DNA of 64,000 bases from Streptomyces clavifer (lineage in GTDB: Bacteria > Actinomycetota > Actinomycetes > Streptomycetales > Streptomycetaceae), in contig BMWJ01000003.1 in the NCBI GenBank assembly GCA_014651175.1, positions 62,001 through 126,000 on the forward strand, written 5' to 3'. The notes below the pieces were generated by a model. That model made no database searches, was not told the DNA's origin, and saw only the letters and a program-made list of their open reading frames with translations. Positions 8,333 to 15,931 of the stretch are shown in pieces. A program made the translations under genes and the position numbers. Positions within the stretch are counted from its first letter, which is position 1, and every line of letters starts with the position of its first letter.

Positions 8333-9439
8333 TCAGCCCTCGTACGCGGGGGTGTCGGCCTGCCAGCCCGCGAAGAGGGGGACGTCCGAGGCTCCGTCCA
8401 GGACGACGACCCCGAAGGGGCGGTCGAACGCGATGTGCCGCACCACCCGAGGGCGGGGGGCCGCCCTCGCCCGCATCGCCACGACCGTGACCGCCGCGGC
8501 CTCCACCCCTTCCTCGGCGATCTTCAGCACGGTCTCCTGCACCACGTCGGAGATGTACAGGGGCAGGGGCGAGAGTCCCGAGAAGTCCGCACCGGCCGCA
8601 CGGGTCGCGAGCCGCACACCGAGCGCGGGCAGGTGCCCCGTGACGTGGACCTTCGTGCGGAGGGTGAAACGCGGGACCCCGACGGTCACCCGGTCCGCGG
8701 CCGTCGGGGTGCGCTCCGCGGAAGGCGCCCACGCCGCGGGCAGCACCTGCGCGGGCCCGGCACCCGGCTCCCCCAGGACGAGCCTGATCCGCGCCGGGGC
8801 GGAGCCGTCGGCCTCCGTGCGGCAGCGCAGCTCCACGACGTCCGCGCCCGCCGCCGTCCAGGCGTCCCGCACCGGCACCGGGGCGTGCATCGTGGCCACC
8901 GGGCGGGTCGTGCCCGCCGCGTCGGTGAACGGCACCTCGTGGGTGCGGTCCGCGTCGAACCGGGTCTCCCACAGCGCCTTCAGCGCCAGTGCGTTGACCA
9001 GCGCCAGTGCCACGTCACCGTCCAGGTCGAGCGGCAGCCGCTCGATCAGGCCGCCGGTCCGCTCGCACACCCAGGCGTCGATCCCGTCCGCGTCCACCGG
9101 CCCGAAAGCGATGTCGGGCAGCGACTGCTCGTATGCGGGCAGGACGGGCACCCGGGCCCACACCCGGGTCGCCACGTGCAGCGCCCCGGTCCGCCCCCAG
9201 TCCCGGGCCGCTCCCGTCACGACGGCAGCGGCCTCCCGGTCCGCCACTCCCAGCAGAGCCCGCAGTTCGCCGGCCGTCTCCCCGCGGGCTCCGGCCGCGA
9301 CGGCGGCCAGGGCCAGCCAGAGCCCGGCGGGCGAGCACACGAAGCTTTCGCCACCGGGGCTCGCCAGCTCCCGTATCCACTGCTCGCCGAGCCGCCGGAC
9401 CGCTGCGTCCCGGGTCGCCGGGCCCGTGTCCCGCACCAT
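8333..9439 (-). CDS. serpin-family serine protease inhibitor
   Basis: A 368-residue serpin, close to the family's usual length. The N-terminal core has FVCSPAGLWLALAAVAAGARGETAGELRALL, cited here as the FVCSPAGLW and TAGELRALLG elements. Helix/strand motifs continue with LALVNALALKALWETRF and VTVGVPRFTLRTK. The reactive-centre hinge KIAEEGVEAAAVTVV fits the small-residue consensus of inhibitory serpins, and the end matches strand 5B (RPFGVVVLDGASDVPLFAG). No signal peptide is evident, so it may act inside the cell. The scissile bond lies in the AMRARAAPRP segment, suggesting Arg at or near P1, though that is inference. Confidence 0.9.
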   Translation of the reverse strand: MVRDTGPATRDAAVRRLGEQWIRELASPGGESFVCSPAGLWLALAAVAAGARGETAGELRALLGVADREAAAVVTGAARDWGRTGALHVATRVWARVPVLPAYEQSLPDIAFGPVDADGIDAWVCERTGGLIERLPLDLDGDVALALVNALALKALWETRFDADRTHEVPFTDAAGTTRPVATMHAPVPVRDAWTAAGADVVELRCRTEADGSAPARIRLVLGEPGAGPAQVLPAAWAPSAERTPTAADRVTVGVPRFTLRTKVHVTGHLPALGVRLATRAAGADFSGLSPLPLYISDVVQETVLKIAEEGVEAAAVTVVAMRARAAPRPRVVRHIAFDRPFGVVVLDGASDVPLFAGWQADTPAYEG

Positions 9440-9498
9440 CCCTGCTCCCTACACACCATTGGTTCGTCATCCGGTCGTACCGGAGCCAGAATGACCCA

Positions 9499-9975
9499 AT
9501 GACGTGGACCGTGGCCCCCGAACGCTTCGACACCCCCGACGCGGCACTGCTGCGGCGGGACTACTACGACGAGGTGGCGAGCCGCTACTGGGGACGTCCG
9601 GCGACCTCCGAGGAGATCGACGAGGGGCTCGCCGACGACGGCGTCGAACGCCTCGCGCCGCCCACCGGGGAGTTCCTCGTGGGCCGTCACGCGCACGAGC
9701 CGGCGAGCTGCACGGGACTCGTGGTGGTGGACCCGCACACCGCGGAGCTGACCCGGGTGTTCGTGCGCCCGGCGTTCCGCGGCACGGGCGGCGGCGGGCT
9801 GATGCTCGCGGCCGCCGAGCGCGCGGCGCGGTCCCTCGGGGTGCGGCGGATCCGGCTGGACACCCGCGACGACCTGGTGGAGGCGCGGGCGCTCTACACC
9901 AAGCACGGGTACAGGGAGGTCCCCGCGTTCAACCAGGGGCCGTACGCGGAACACTGGTTCGCCAAGGAGCTGTGA
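9499..9975 (+). CDS. GNAT-family N-acetyltransferase
   Basis: A 158-residue acetyltransferase with the GNAT acetyl-CoA motif A: ELTRVFVRPAFRGTGGGGLMLAAAER, seen as strand 4 (LTRVFVRP) followed by the pyrophosphate loop RGTGGGGL. Motif B is RIRLDTRDDLVEARALYTKHGYREV. It acetylates a small-molecule or protein amine, with no substrate clue here. ATG 9499 is the only start that gives a clean GNAT N-terminus. It is divergent from the serpin gene, with only 59 bases between the two starts. Confidence 0.88.
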   Translation: MTWTVAPERFDTPDAALLRRDYYDEVASRYWGRPATSEEIDEGLADDGVERLAPPTGEFLVGRHAHEPASCTGLVVVDPHTAELTRVFVRPAFRGTGGGGLMLAAAERAARSLGVRRIRLDTRDDLVEARALYTKHGYREVPAFNQGPYAEHWFAKEL

Positions 9976-9982
9976 CCCCTCG

Positions 9983-10018
9983 GGGCGCGGGCCCTCCGGG
10001 GACGGAGCGCCCGCGCCC
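9983..10018. terminator. bidirectional terminator hairpin
   Basis: GGGCGCGGGC (9983-9992) pairs perfectly with GCCCGCGCCC (10009-10018) between the convergent GNAT and DHA2 genes; the right arm ends one base before the DHA2 stop. Confidence 0.75.
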
Positions 10019-12061
10019 TCAGGCCGAGTGGTCCCGGGGCGGTTCGGGTGTGTGCGGGCGTTCCTTGCTCGACCCGCTCACCTCCGCGGTCAGTTCCGTG
10101 ACGAGGCGGACCAGGTCGGTCGGGCGCTCGGGGCCCCACCAGTCGCCCAGCATCTCGGCCAGGGACTCCTCGCGGGCCTGCGACAGCCGGACCACGGCCT
10201 CGGCGCCCCGGTCGGTGAGCACCAGCCCCAGGCCCTCCCGGCGGGCCAGGCCGCGCTCCTCCACCTGCCGGGACGCCTCGGTGATCACCTTCAGCGGCAC
10301 GGGGGCGACGTCGGCGAGCCGGGAGGGTTCGACGGTGCCGTGCCGTTTGATCCGCAGCAGCAGCCAGCTGGCGGCGGGCAGCAGGTCGTACCCGGCCCGG
10401 GCGGTGATCTCCACGTAGATCTCCCGGCGCCCCTCACGGGTGGCCAGCACCGACAGGGCGCGGGCGCACTCGTCGTACGAGGAGCGCTGCACCGGGTTCG
10501 ACGCCAGGGTCTCGCTGGAGTCGGGGGCCGTCACCGAACCCCTGAGGGGGTCCTCCTTGAGGAACCAGGCGAATACGAAGGCGATCACGACGACGGGGGC
10601 TGCGTAGAGGAAGACATCGGTGATCGATGTCGAGTAGGCACTGAGCACCGAGGGGCGCAGATCCGCGGGGAGGCGGCCGATGGCCCGGGGGTCGGCGGCG
10701 AGGGCCTCGGCGTCGACCCCGGGCGGCAGGGAGCGGCCGGCGAGCGCCTCGCCGAGTTTGCCGGTGAGCCGGTTGGTGAAGATGGTGCCGAAGACGGCCA
10801 CGCCGAAGGAGGCGCCGATGGACCGGAAGAACGTCGCTCCGGACGTGGCGACACCGAGGTCCTCGTAGCTGACGGAGTTCTGGGCGACCAGCACCAGCAC
10901 CTGCATCACCAGGCCGAGTCCGGCGCCGAAGACGAAGAAGCAGAGGCTCATCTGCAGGGTGGAGCTGTTCTCCGTCAGCCGGTGCAGCAGCAGCAGGCCG
11001 ATCGCGGTGAGGGCCGTGCCCACGACCGGGAAGATCTTCCAGCGGCCCGTGCGGCTGACGATCTGCCCGGAGCCGGTCGAGGTGAGGAGCATGCCGAACA
11101 CCATCGGCAGCATGTGCACACCGGACAGGGTCGGCGTGATGCCGTGGACCACCTGGAGGAAGGTCGGCAGATAGGTCATCGCACCGAACATCGCGAACCC
11201 GATGATGAAACTGATGACGGCGACGAGGCTGAACGTCCTGATGTGGAACAGCTTGAGCGGCAGCACGGGTTCCGCGGCCCGGCGCTCGGTGTGGACGAAC
11301 GCCACGAGGAGCACCACGGCGAGGACCGCCAGACCGATGATCTGTACGGAGTCCCAGGCCCAGGTGGTGCCCCCCAGGGAGGCCACGAGGACCAGGCAGG
11401 TGGCGACGGCGGCGATGAGGAAGGTGCCCAGGTAGTCGATGGTGTGCTTGGTGCGCCGCACCGGGATGTGCAGGACGGCGGCGATGACGAGCAGGGCGAC
11501 GACGCCGATCGGGAGATTGATGTAGAAGACCCAGCGCCAGCTGAGGTGCTCGGTGAAGAACCCGCCGAGGAGCGGTCCCAGGACACTGGTCACCCCGAAT
11601 ACCGCACCGAACAGGCCCTGGTACTTGCCTCGTTCGCGCGGGGTGACGATGTCTCCGACGATGGCCATGGACAGGACCATCAGCCCGCCGCCGCCGAGCC
11701 CCTGCAGCGCGCGGAAGCCGATCAGCTGCGGCATGTTCTGGGCCACGCCGCAGAGGGCCGAACCGATGAGGAAGATGACGATGGCCGTCTGGAAGAGCTT
11801 CTTCCTGCCGTACTGGTCGCCGAGCTTGCCCCAGAGGGGGGTCGCCGCCGTCGCCGCCAGCATGTAGGCGGTGACCACCCACGACAGGTGGTCGAGGCCA
11901 CCCAGCTCGCTGACGATGGTCGGCAGGGCGGTGGAGACGATCGTCTGATCGAGTGCGGCGAGCAGCATGCCGAGGAGCAGTGCGCCGATGGCCACCAGGA
12001 CGCCCCGCCGGGACCTGCCCTCACCGGGTGCAAGGGGCTGCGGGCTCAGCTGCTGGGCCAT
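10019..12061 (-). CDS. DHA2-family (14-TMS) drug efflux MFS with C-terminal MarR-like winged-helix domain
   Basis: This is a 680-residue protein. Residues ~15-500 are an EmrB/QacA-type 14-helix proton antiporter: LLAALDQTIVSTALPTIV in helix 1, GKLGDQYGRKKLF in loop 2-3 and GPLLGGFFTEHLSWRW (motif C) in helix 5. Residues ~520-660 are a soluble winged-helix-like segment (SWLLLRIKRHGTVEPSRLADV, then ITEASRQVEERGLARREGLGLVLTDRG in parts) resembling MarR regulators. ATG 12061 is chosen over ATG 12067 because GAGGAG lies six bases before the former and directly abuts the latter. The cytoplasmic tail may sense ligand or anchor the pump to DNA; its role is not established here. Confidence 0.88.
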   Translation of the reverse strand: MAQQLSPQPLAPGEGRSRRGVLVAIGALLLGMLLAALDQTIVSTALPTIVSELGGLDHLSWVVTAYMLAATAATPLWGKLGDQYGRKKLFQTAIVIFLIGSALCGVAQNMPQLIGFRALQGLGGGGLMVLSMAIVGDIVTPRERGKYQGLFGAVFGVTSVLGPLLGGFFTEHLSWRWVFYINLPIGVVALLVIAAVLHIPVRRTKHTIDYLGTFLIAAVATCLVLVASLGGTTWAWDSVQIIGLAVLAVVLLVAFVHTERRAAEPVLPLKLFHIRTFSLVAVISFIIGFAMFGAMTYLPTFLQVVHGITPTLSGVHMLPMVFGMLLTSTGSGQIVSRTGRWKIFPVVGTALTAIGLLLLHRLTENSSTLQMSLCFFVFGAGLGLVMQVLVLVAQNSVSYEDLGVATSGATFFRSIGASFGVAVFGTIFTNRLTGKLGEALAGRSLPPGVDAEALAADPRAIGRLPADLRPSVLSAYSTSITDVFLYAAPVVVIAFVFAWFLKEDPLRGSVTAPDSSETLASNPVQRSSYDECARALSVLATREGRREIYVEITARAGYDLLPAASWLLLRIKRHGTVEPSRLADVAPVPLKVITEASRQVEERGLARREGLGLVLTDRGAEAVVRLSQAREESLAEMLGDWWGPERPTDLVRLVTELTAEVSGSSKERPHTPEPPRDHSA

Positions 12062-12199
12062 GAACATCTCCTCGGGTCCGCTTCCACCCCATCCTGGCCG
12101 CTGTGCCCCGTTATGGCCTGCCGAGCAGCGGTGCGGGCGTTGGGCTTCCCGGCGGCGGCCTGCATAATCGCAGCAGTTCAAAGGGGAGGGGAACCCACG

Positions 12200-13213
12200 A
12201 TGACCGGACATATATGCCCGGAGTGCGGTGGCGAGCAGGGCACGAGACCGGGGGCGGATGCGCACCCCGGGAGCTCGGGGCCCACATGCGCCTGCGGTGC
12301 CGCCCGTACGGCCCGGCAGCAGGGCGAGGACCACCGGGCCGCGCGCTCCGCGGAGATGGCCGCGGCCGAGGACTTCGACCCGTTGCGGATCCGGCCGTAC
12401 GTGACACTGTCGGGCGACGACACGTCGGCGCACACCGCACCCGCCGCGGACACGACGATGCCGCTCTTCCTGGGCGGCGTGGCCGGCGGCGGCACGGCGG
12501 GCGGCCCCGCGGGCCCGCCGCCGGACTCCGACGCGGCGGACGAGACACATCGGCGTACCGCCGCGGCCTACGCGGGAGGCGGCCCCGAGCCCGTCCAGCC
12601 GCGACGCCGACGGCCGTTCGCCGCCCTGGCCGTGGGGGCGGCCGTGGTCGCGGTGGTGGGGACGGCCGCCTTCGCCGGCGGCCTGTTCGACCGGGACGAG
12701 AGACGGGAGGAGGCCATGCCCGAGATCGCGTCGAGCATTCCGGACGCGAGCGACGGGCCGGCCGACTCCGTGTCGGAGTCGCCGTCGGCCTCCGCGTCGC
12801 CGTCGCCCTCCCGGTCCGCCTCGGCGTCACCGTCCGCCTCGGAGAGCCCGTCGGCCTCCGCCTCGGAGAGCCCGTCGGCGTCCCCCTCCGCCACCACCGC
12901 CGACACGACCCCGTCGCCCTCGGCGTCGGCCCCGGAGGCCCCGAGCGCGTCGGCGGCTCCGCCCGCGCAGATCGCCGGACCCACGCTGCGGCGCGGCGAC
13001 CGGGGCCCGGAGGTCGCCGAGCTCCAGCGCCGGCTGCAGGAGATCTGGGTCTACCGGGAGGACGACGACGGCAGCTACTCGGACCGGGTGGAGCGGGCCG
13101 TGCGCGACTTCCAGGGCTGGGTGTCCGTCCAGAACGACCCGCCGGGCGTGTACGGGCCGGAGACCCGCAGCGCGCTGGAGGCGCGGACCACCGGCGAGGG
13201 GCGGAACCACTGA
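12200..13213 (+). CDS. membrane-anchored peptidoglycan-binding protein with zinc-ribbon-like start and Ser/Pro linker
   Basis: The protein has 337 residues. The first ~35 residues hold CPECGG and CACG, a zinc-ribbon-like cluster on the cytoplasmic side. A hydrophobic segment (FAALAVGAAVVAVVGTAAFAGG, about residues 137-158) is a single membrane anchor. A Ser/Pro/Ala-rich spacer of about 60 residues follows. The last ~75 residues form a peptidoglycan-binding type 1 domain (LRRGDRGPEVAELQRRL and YSDRVERAVRDFQGW). The topology suggests an inner-face metal site linked to an outer wall-binding domain. GGGGAGGGG precedes ATG 12200. It is divergent from the DHA2 pump. Confidence 0.82.
   Translation: MTGHICPECGGEQGTRPGADAHPGSSGPTCACGAARTARQQGEDHRAARSAEMAAAEDFDPLRIRPYVTLSGDDTSAHTAPAADTTMPLFLGGVAGGGTAGGPAGPPPDSDAADETHRRTAAAYAGGGPEPVQPRRRRPFAALAVGAAVVAVVGTAAFAGGLFDRDERREEAMPEIASSIPDASDGPADSVSESPSASASPSPSRSASASPSASESPSASASESPSASPSATTADTTPSPSASAPEAPSASAAPPAQIAGPTLRRGDRGPEVAELQRRLQEIWVYREDDDGSYSDRVERAVRDFQGWVSVQNDPPGVYGPETRSALEARTTGEGRNH
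12770..12895 (+). repeat. imperfect TCGGCCTCC/GAGAGCCCG low-complexity repeat encoding the Ser/Pro linker
   Basis: The DNA is built of near-repeats such as GCCTCGGAGAGCCCGTCG (two adjacent copies near 12836-12877). They encode SESPSASA-type units in the linker of the peptidoglycan-binding protein. Such tracts vary in length by slippage. Confidence 0.7.
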
Positions 13214-13282
13214 CACCACGGGTGTCCGGGGGCTCGCCCGGGGCCGGTCCGGGCTCCCGCGGGGGCGGCCCGGCCTGCGGGA

Positions 13283-13312
13283 TTGGCGTTCCGGCGACGG
13301 TTTTTGTATCGT
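13283..13312 (+). promoter_or_regulatory. predicted promoter of the HAD phosphatase gene
   Basis: TTGGCG (13283-13288) and TATCGT (13307-13312) are separated by 18 bases. This gives a start near 13319 and a leader of about 100 bases that contains the palindrome at 13375-13396. Confidence 0.4.
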
Positions 13313-13374
13313 GATGGAACAAAGTAGCCTCCGCCCGTTTTCCCTGACCGGCGGGCGGGGCTGCTTGTTCTCCT

Positions 13375-13396
13375 GGACAGCGCGTACGCGCTGTCC
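13375..13396. repeat. 22-bp perfect palindrome in the HAD gene leader
   Basis: GGACAGCGCGT followed directly by its exact reverse complement ACGCGCTGTCC, with no spacer, ends 27 bases before the HAD start codon. It may be an operator for a dimeric regulator, or form a hairpin sequestering the leader. A terminator is unlikely because no T-tract follows. Confidence 0.6.
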
Positions 13397-13423
13397 GCTG
13401 TTCCCCCGTTCTGGAGCCTGCCG

Positions 13424-14086
13424 ATGTCGGCCACCGTCCTCGAAGCCCGCGCCCTCCTTCTGGACATGGACGGCACCCTGGTCAACTCCGACGCGGTGGT
13501 GGAGCGCTGCTGGCGCCGCTGGGCGCTCGCCCAGGGCCTCGACCCCGAGGCGGCGCTCAAGGTGGTCCACGGACGCCAGGGGTACGCCACGATGGCCGCC
13601 CTGCTGCCGGACCGCCCCATGGAGCAGAACTACGCGGAGAACCGGATCATGCTCGCCGAGGAGACCGCCGACATCGACGGCGTGGTGCCCATCGCGGGTG
13701 CCGCCGCGTTCATGGCGTCCCTCGCCGCCCTCCCGCACGCGCTAGTGACCTCGGCCGACGAGGCACTCGCCCAGGCCCGGATGGGGGCCGCCGCCCTGCC
13801 GGTGCCGGAGATCCGGGTGACCGCCGAGCTGGTCGGCGCCAGCAAGCCGGACCCCGAGGGCTTCCTCAAGGGCGCGGCGGAGCTGGGCTTCGACCCGGCG
13901 GACTGCATCGTCTTCGAGGACTCCGAGGCCGGCATCGCGGCCGGCCGGGCGGCCGGCATGCGGATCGTGGGCATCGGCCCGCGCGCCGCGGCCCTCTCCC
14001 CCGACGCCCACGTCGAGGACCTGACGCAGCTCAGGGTGGAAGCGGCCGGCGACGGCTCGGTCCGCCTGCACATCGACGCCCGCTAG
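13424..14086 (+). CDS. HAD-superfamily (subfamily IA) sugar-phosphate phosphatase
   Basis: A 220-residue HAD hydrolase of the GPP/YfbT type. Motif I is LLLDMDGTLVNSD with the nucleophilic Asp, motif II is ALVTSAD, motif III includes the Lys of GASKPDPEGFLKGA, and motif IV is IVFEDSEAGIAAGRAAGM. The cap helices (VERCWRRWALAQGLDPEAAL) fit C1-capped sugar-phosphate phosphatases acting on hexitol, glycerol or deoxysugar phosphates. Exact substrate is unknown. The start ATG 13424 has GGAG upstream. Confidence 0.88.
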   Translation: MSATVLEARALLLDMDGTLVNSDAVVERCWRRWALAQGLDPEAALKVVHGRQGYATMAALLPDRPMEQNYAENRIMLAEETADIDGVVPIAGAAAFMASLAALPHALVTSADEALAQARMGAAALPVPEIRVTAELVGASKPDPEGFLKGAAELGFDPADCIVFEDSEAGIAAGRAAGMRIVGIGPRAAALSPDAHVEDLTQLRVEAAGDGSVRLHIDAR

Positions 14087-14120
14087 CGACGCACCCCCGA
14101 AGAGCCCCGCCCGGCCGCCG

Positions 14121-14855
14121 TCACCTCCGGTGCATCCGCCCCCGGGCCACCAGCTCCAGCACCAGCGCGACGGCCACCGCCTGCACCGCCATCAGCGCCA
14201 CCAGGACGAACAGCTGCACGGCGCCCGCCTCCACCGGTGAGGCGCCGCCCAGCAGCATGCCCACGAAGGCCCCGGGCAGGGTGACGATCCCCACGGTCCG
14301 GGTCTGGTCCAGCCCCGGCAACAGGGCGTCCGAGGCCGCCGGCCGGGCCACCTCCAGCCGGGCGTCCCGGTCGAGCAGGCCGAGCGCCATCCCGGCCTCC
14401 ACCTCCCCCCGGCGGATCCCGAGCTCGTCCAGGGCCCGCCGCCCGCCGAGCACGGTCGCGGTGAGCGCGCCCCCGATGAGGATCCCCGCGACCGGGATCA
14501 GCGCGAGGCCACGCACCTCGACGAGCCCGGTGAGCAGCAGCAGACCCACCACGGGCACGACACCGGCACCGATCGGCAGCACGGCCCACCACCAGGTCCT
14601 GTTGGCGGTGATCCGGCGCCCGGCCGTCCACACCGCCACGGCGAACATCAGCGCGACGAAGCCGAGCAGCGGCCCCAGCGAGTGCACCACCCAGCCGATG
14701 AGCAGGGACACGGCGCCCAGTTGCAGGGCGGCCCGCAGACCGGCGACGAGGATCTCGCGCGCGCGGCCGAGCGAAGCCCCCGCGGCGACGGCGGCGGCGA
14801 ACACCAGAAGGACGGCGAGCACGACGCCGAGCGCGGGGGTGACCGGAAGCAGCAC
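14121..14855 (-). CDS. FetB/YbbM-type ABC exporter permease (UPF0014)
   Basis: A 244-residue membrane protein with about seven helices, resembling the FetB/UPF0014 permease family (PALGVVLAVLLVFAAAVAA, GLRAALQLGAVSLLIGW, then LPGAFVGMLLGGASPVEA near the end). FetB works with an ATPase partner in iron efflux in E. coli; no ATPase gene adjoins this one. GTG 14855 is preferred because TATCGT lies at -12 to -7, consistent with a leaderless transcript. GTG 14903 would add 16 residues without family similarity. Confidence 0.78.
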   Translation of the reverse strand: MLLPVTPALGVVLAVLLVFAAAVAAGASLGRAREILVAGLRAALQLGAVSLLIGWVVHSLGPLLGFVALMFAVAVWTAGRRITANRTWWWAVLPIGAGVVPVVGLLLLTGLVEVRGLALIPVAGILIGGALTATVLGGRRALDELGIRRGEVEAGMALGLLDRDARLEVARPAASDALLPGLDQTRTVGIVTLPGAFVGMLLGGASPVEAGAVQLFVLVALMAVQAVAVALVLELVARGRMHRR

Positions 14856-15170
14856 GCGGCCACGATAGGTCCGCCGAGCCGCGCCGGAGCCCTGGGCGTC
14901 CACCGTCCGGACACCCGGTGGTGCCCCGGCCGCCGAGCCGTCACACCGTCACGAACCCCCCTATACACCCTCTTGCACCTGCGACCGTCCACGCCTCGCC
15001 GTCGAACAGATTTCGGACGGGACGTCAGACCTACTTCCCTACCTCTTGATGTGACGTGCGCATGTCGCCACTCTGTTACCTGGCGACCATCCCGCAGAAA
15101 CCCGGCGCCGCCACGATGGCCTGGCCCACAGGCCGTCCGCCCAAGGTCCCCCCACATCAAGGGAGTTCGC

Positions 15171-15815
15171 ATGTCAGGTATCTACGCGCGTCGCATAGCC
15201 GTCGTCGCGGCCTCCGCCGCACTCGCCGCCACCACCGGGCTGCTCACCGCCCCGACCGCCCAGGCCGCGATGCCCACCCCGGTCAGCGCCGCGACCGCCC
15301 GCACCTACCTCGGCCAGCTCACCGTCTCGGCGGAGGGTTCGTCCACCGGCTACAGCCGCGACAAGTTCCCGCACTGGATCACCCAGTCGGGCGCCTGCAA
15401 CACCCGTGAAGTGGTCCTGAAGCGCGACGGCACCAACGTCGTCCAGGACTCCGCCTGCGCCGCGACCAGCGGCAGTTGGTACTCGCAGTACGACGGCGCC
15501 ACCTGGAGCGCCGCCTCCGACGTGGACATCGACCACATGGTGCCGCTCGCCGAGGCCTGGCGCTCCGGCGCGAGCAGCTGGACCACGGCACAGCGCCAGT
15601 CCTTCGCCAACGACCTGACCCGGCCCCAGCTCATCGCGGTCACGGACAACGTCAACCAGTCCAAGAGCGACCAGGACCCGGGCGAGTGGCTGCCGCCGCG
15701 CACGGCCTACCGCTGCACGTACGCGCGCGCCTGGGTGCACGTGAAGCACTACTACGGCATGACGGTGGACTCGACCGAGAAGAGCGCGCTCCAGTCCGTG
15801 CTGAACGGCTGCTGA
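15171..15815 (+). CDS. secreted HNH-family nuclease (DUF1524-like)
   Basis: This 214-residue protein starts with a signal peptide (RRIAVVAASAALAATTGLLT, cleavage after AQA near residue 34). The mature part carries the HNH core DVDIDHMVPLAEAW, with the catalytic His-Asp-His neighbourhood, and later VTDNVNQSKSDQDPGEWLPP, the conserved Asn and metal-site region of the DUF1524/GmrSD-type nuclease family. Four cysteines suggest disulphides. As an exported endonuclease it would degrade extracellular DNA for nutrients or competition. AAGGGAG precedes ATG 15171. Confidence 0.9.
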   Translation: MSGIYARRIAVVAASAALAATTGLLTAPTAQAAMPTPVSAATARTYLGQLTVSAEGSSTGYSRDKFPHWITQSGACNTREVVLKRDGTNVVQDSACAATSGSWYSQYDGATWSAASDVDIDHMVPLAEAWRSGASSWTTAQRQSFANDLTRPQLIAVTDNVNQSKSDQDPGEWLPPRTAYRCTYARAWVHVKHYYGMTVDSTEKSALQSVLNGC

Positions 15816-15828
15816 CCCACCTCGCACC

Positions 15829-15860
15829 TCCGGCCGCCTGACACCCTGACCACGGCCGGA
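15829..15860 (+). terminator. possible terminator after the HNH nuclease
   Basis: TCCGGCCG (15829-15836) pairs with CGGCCGGA (15853-15860) across a 16-base loop, 14 bases past the stop codon. The stem is modest. Confidence 0.45.
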
Positions 15861-15931
15861 ACCAACCCGCCCTCCTCCGTCATTCCGTACCCTACGGAGC
15901 CATCGGTCACGGCGACGCGAGGAGGGCACAC

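Noticed and set aside
10028..12199. Long plus-strand extension in front of the peptidoglycan-binding protein
   Set aside because: It is antisense to the DHA2 pump; the real gene starts at ATG 12200 with GGGGAGGGG.
12770..12895. CRISPR-like short repeats
   Set aside because: The repeats are imperfect, in frame and encode Ser/Pro; no uniform spacers and no cas genes exist in the window.
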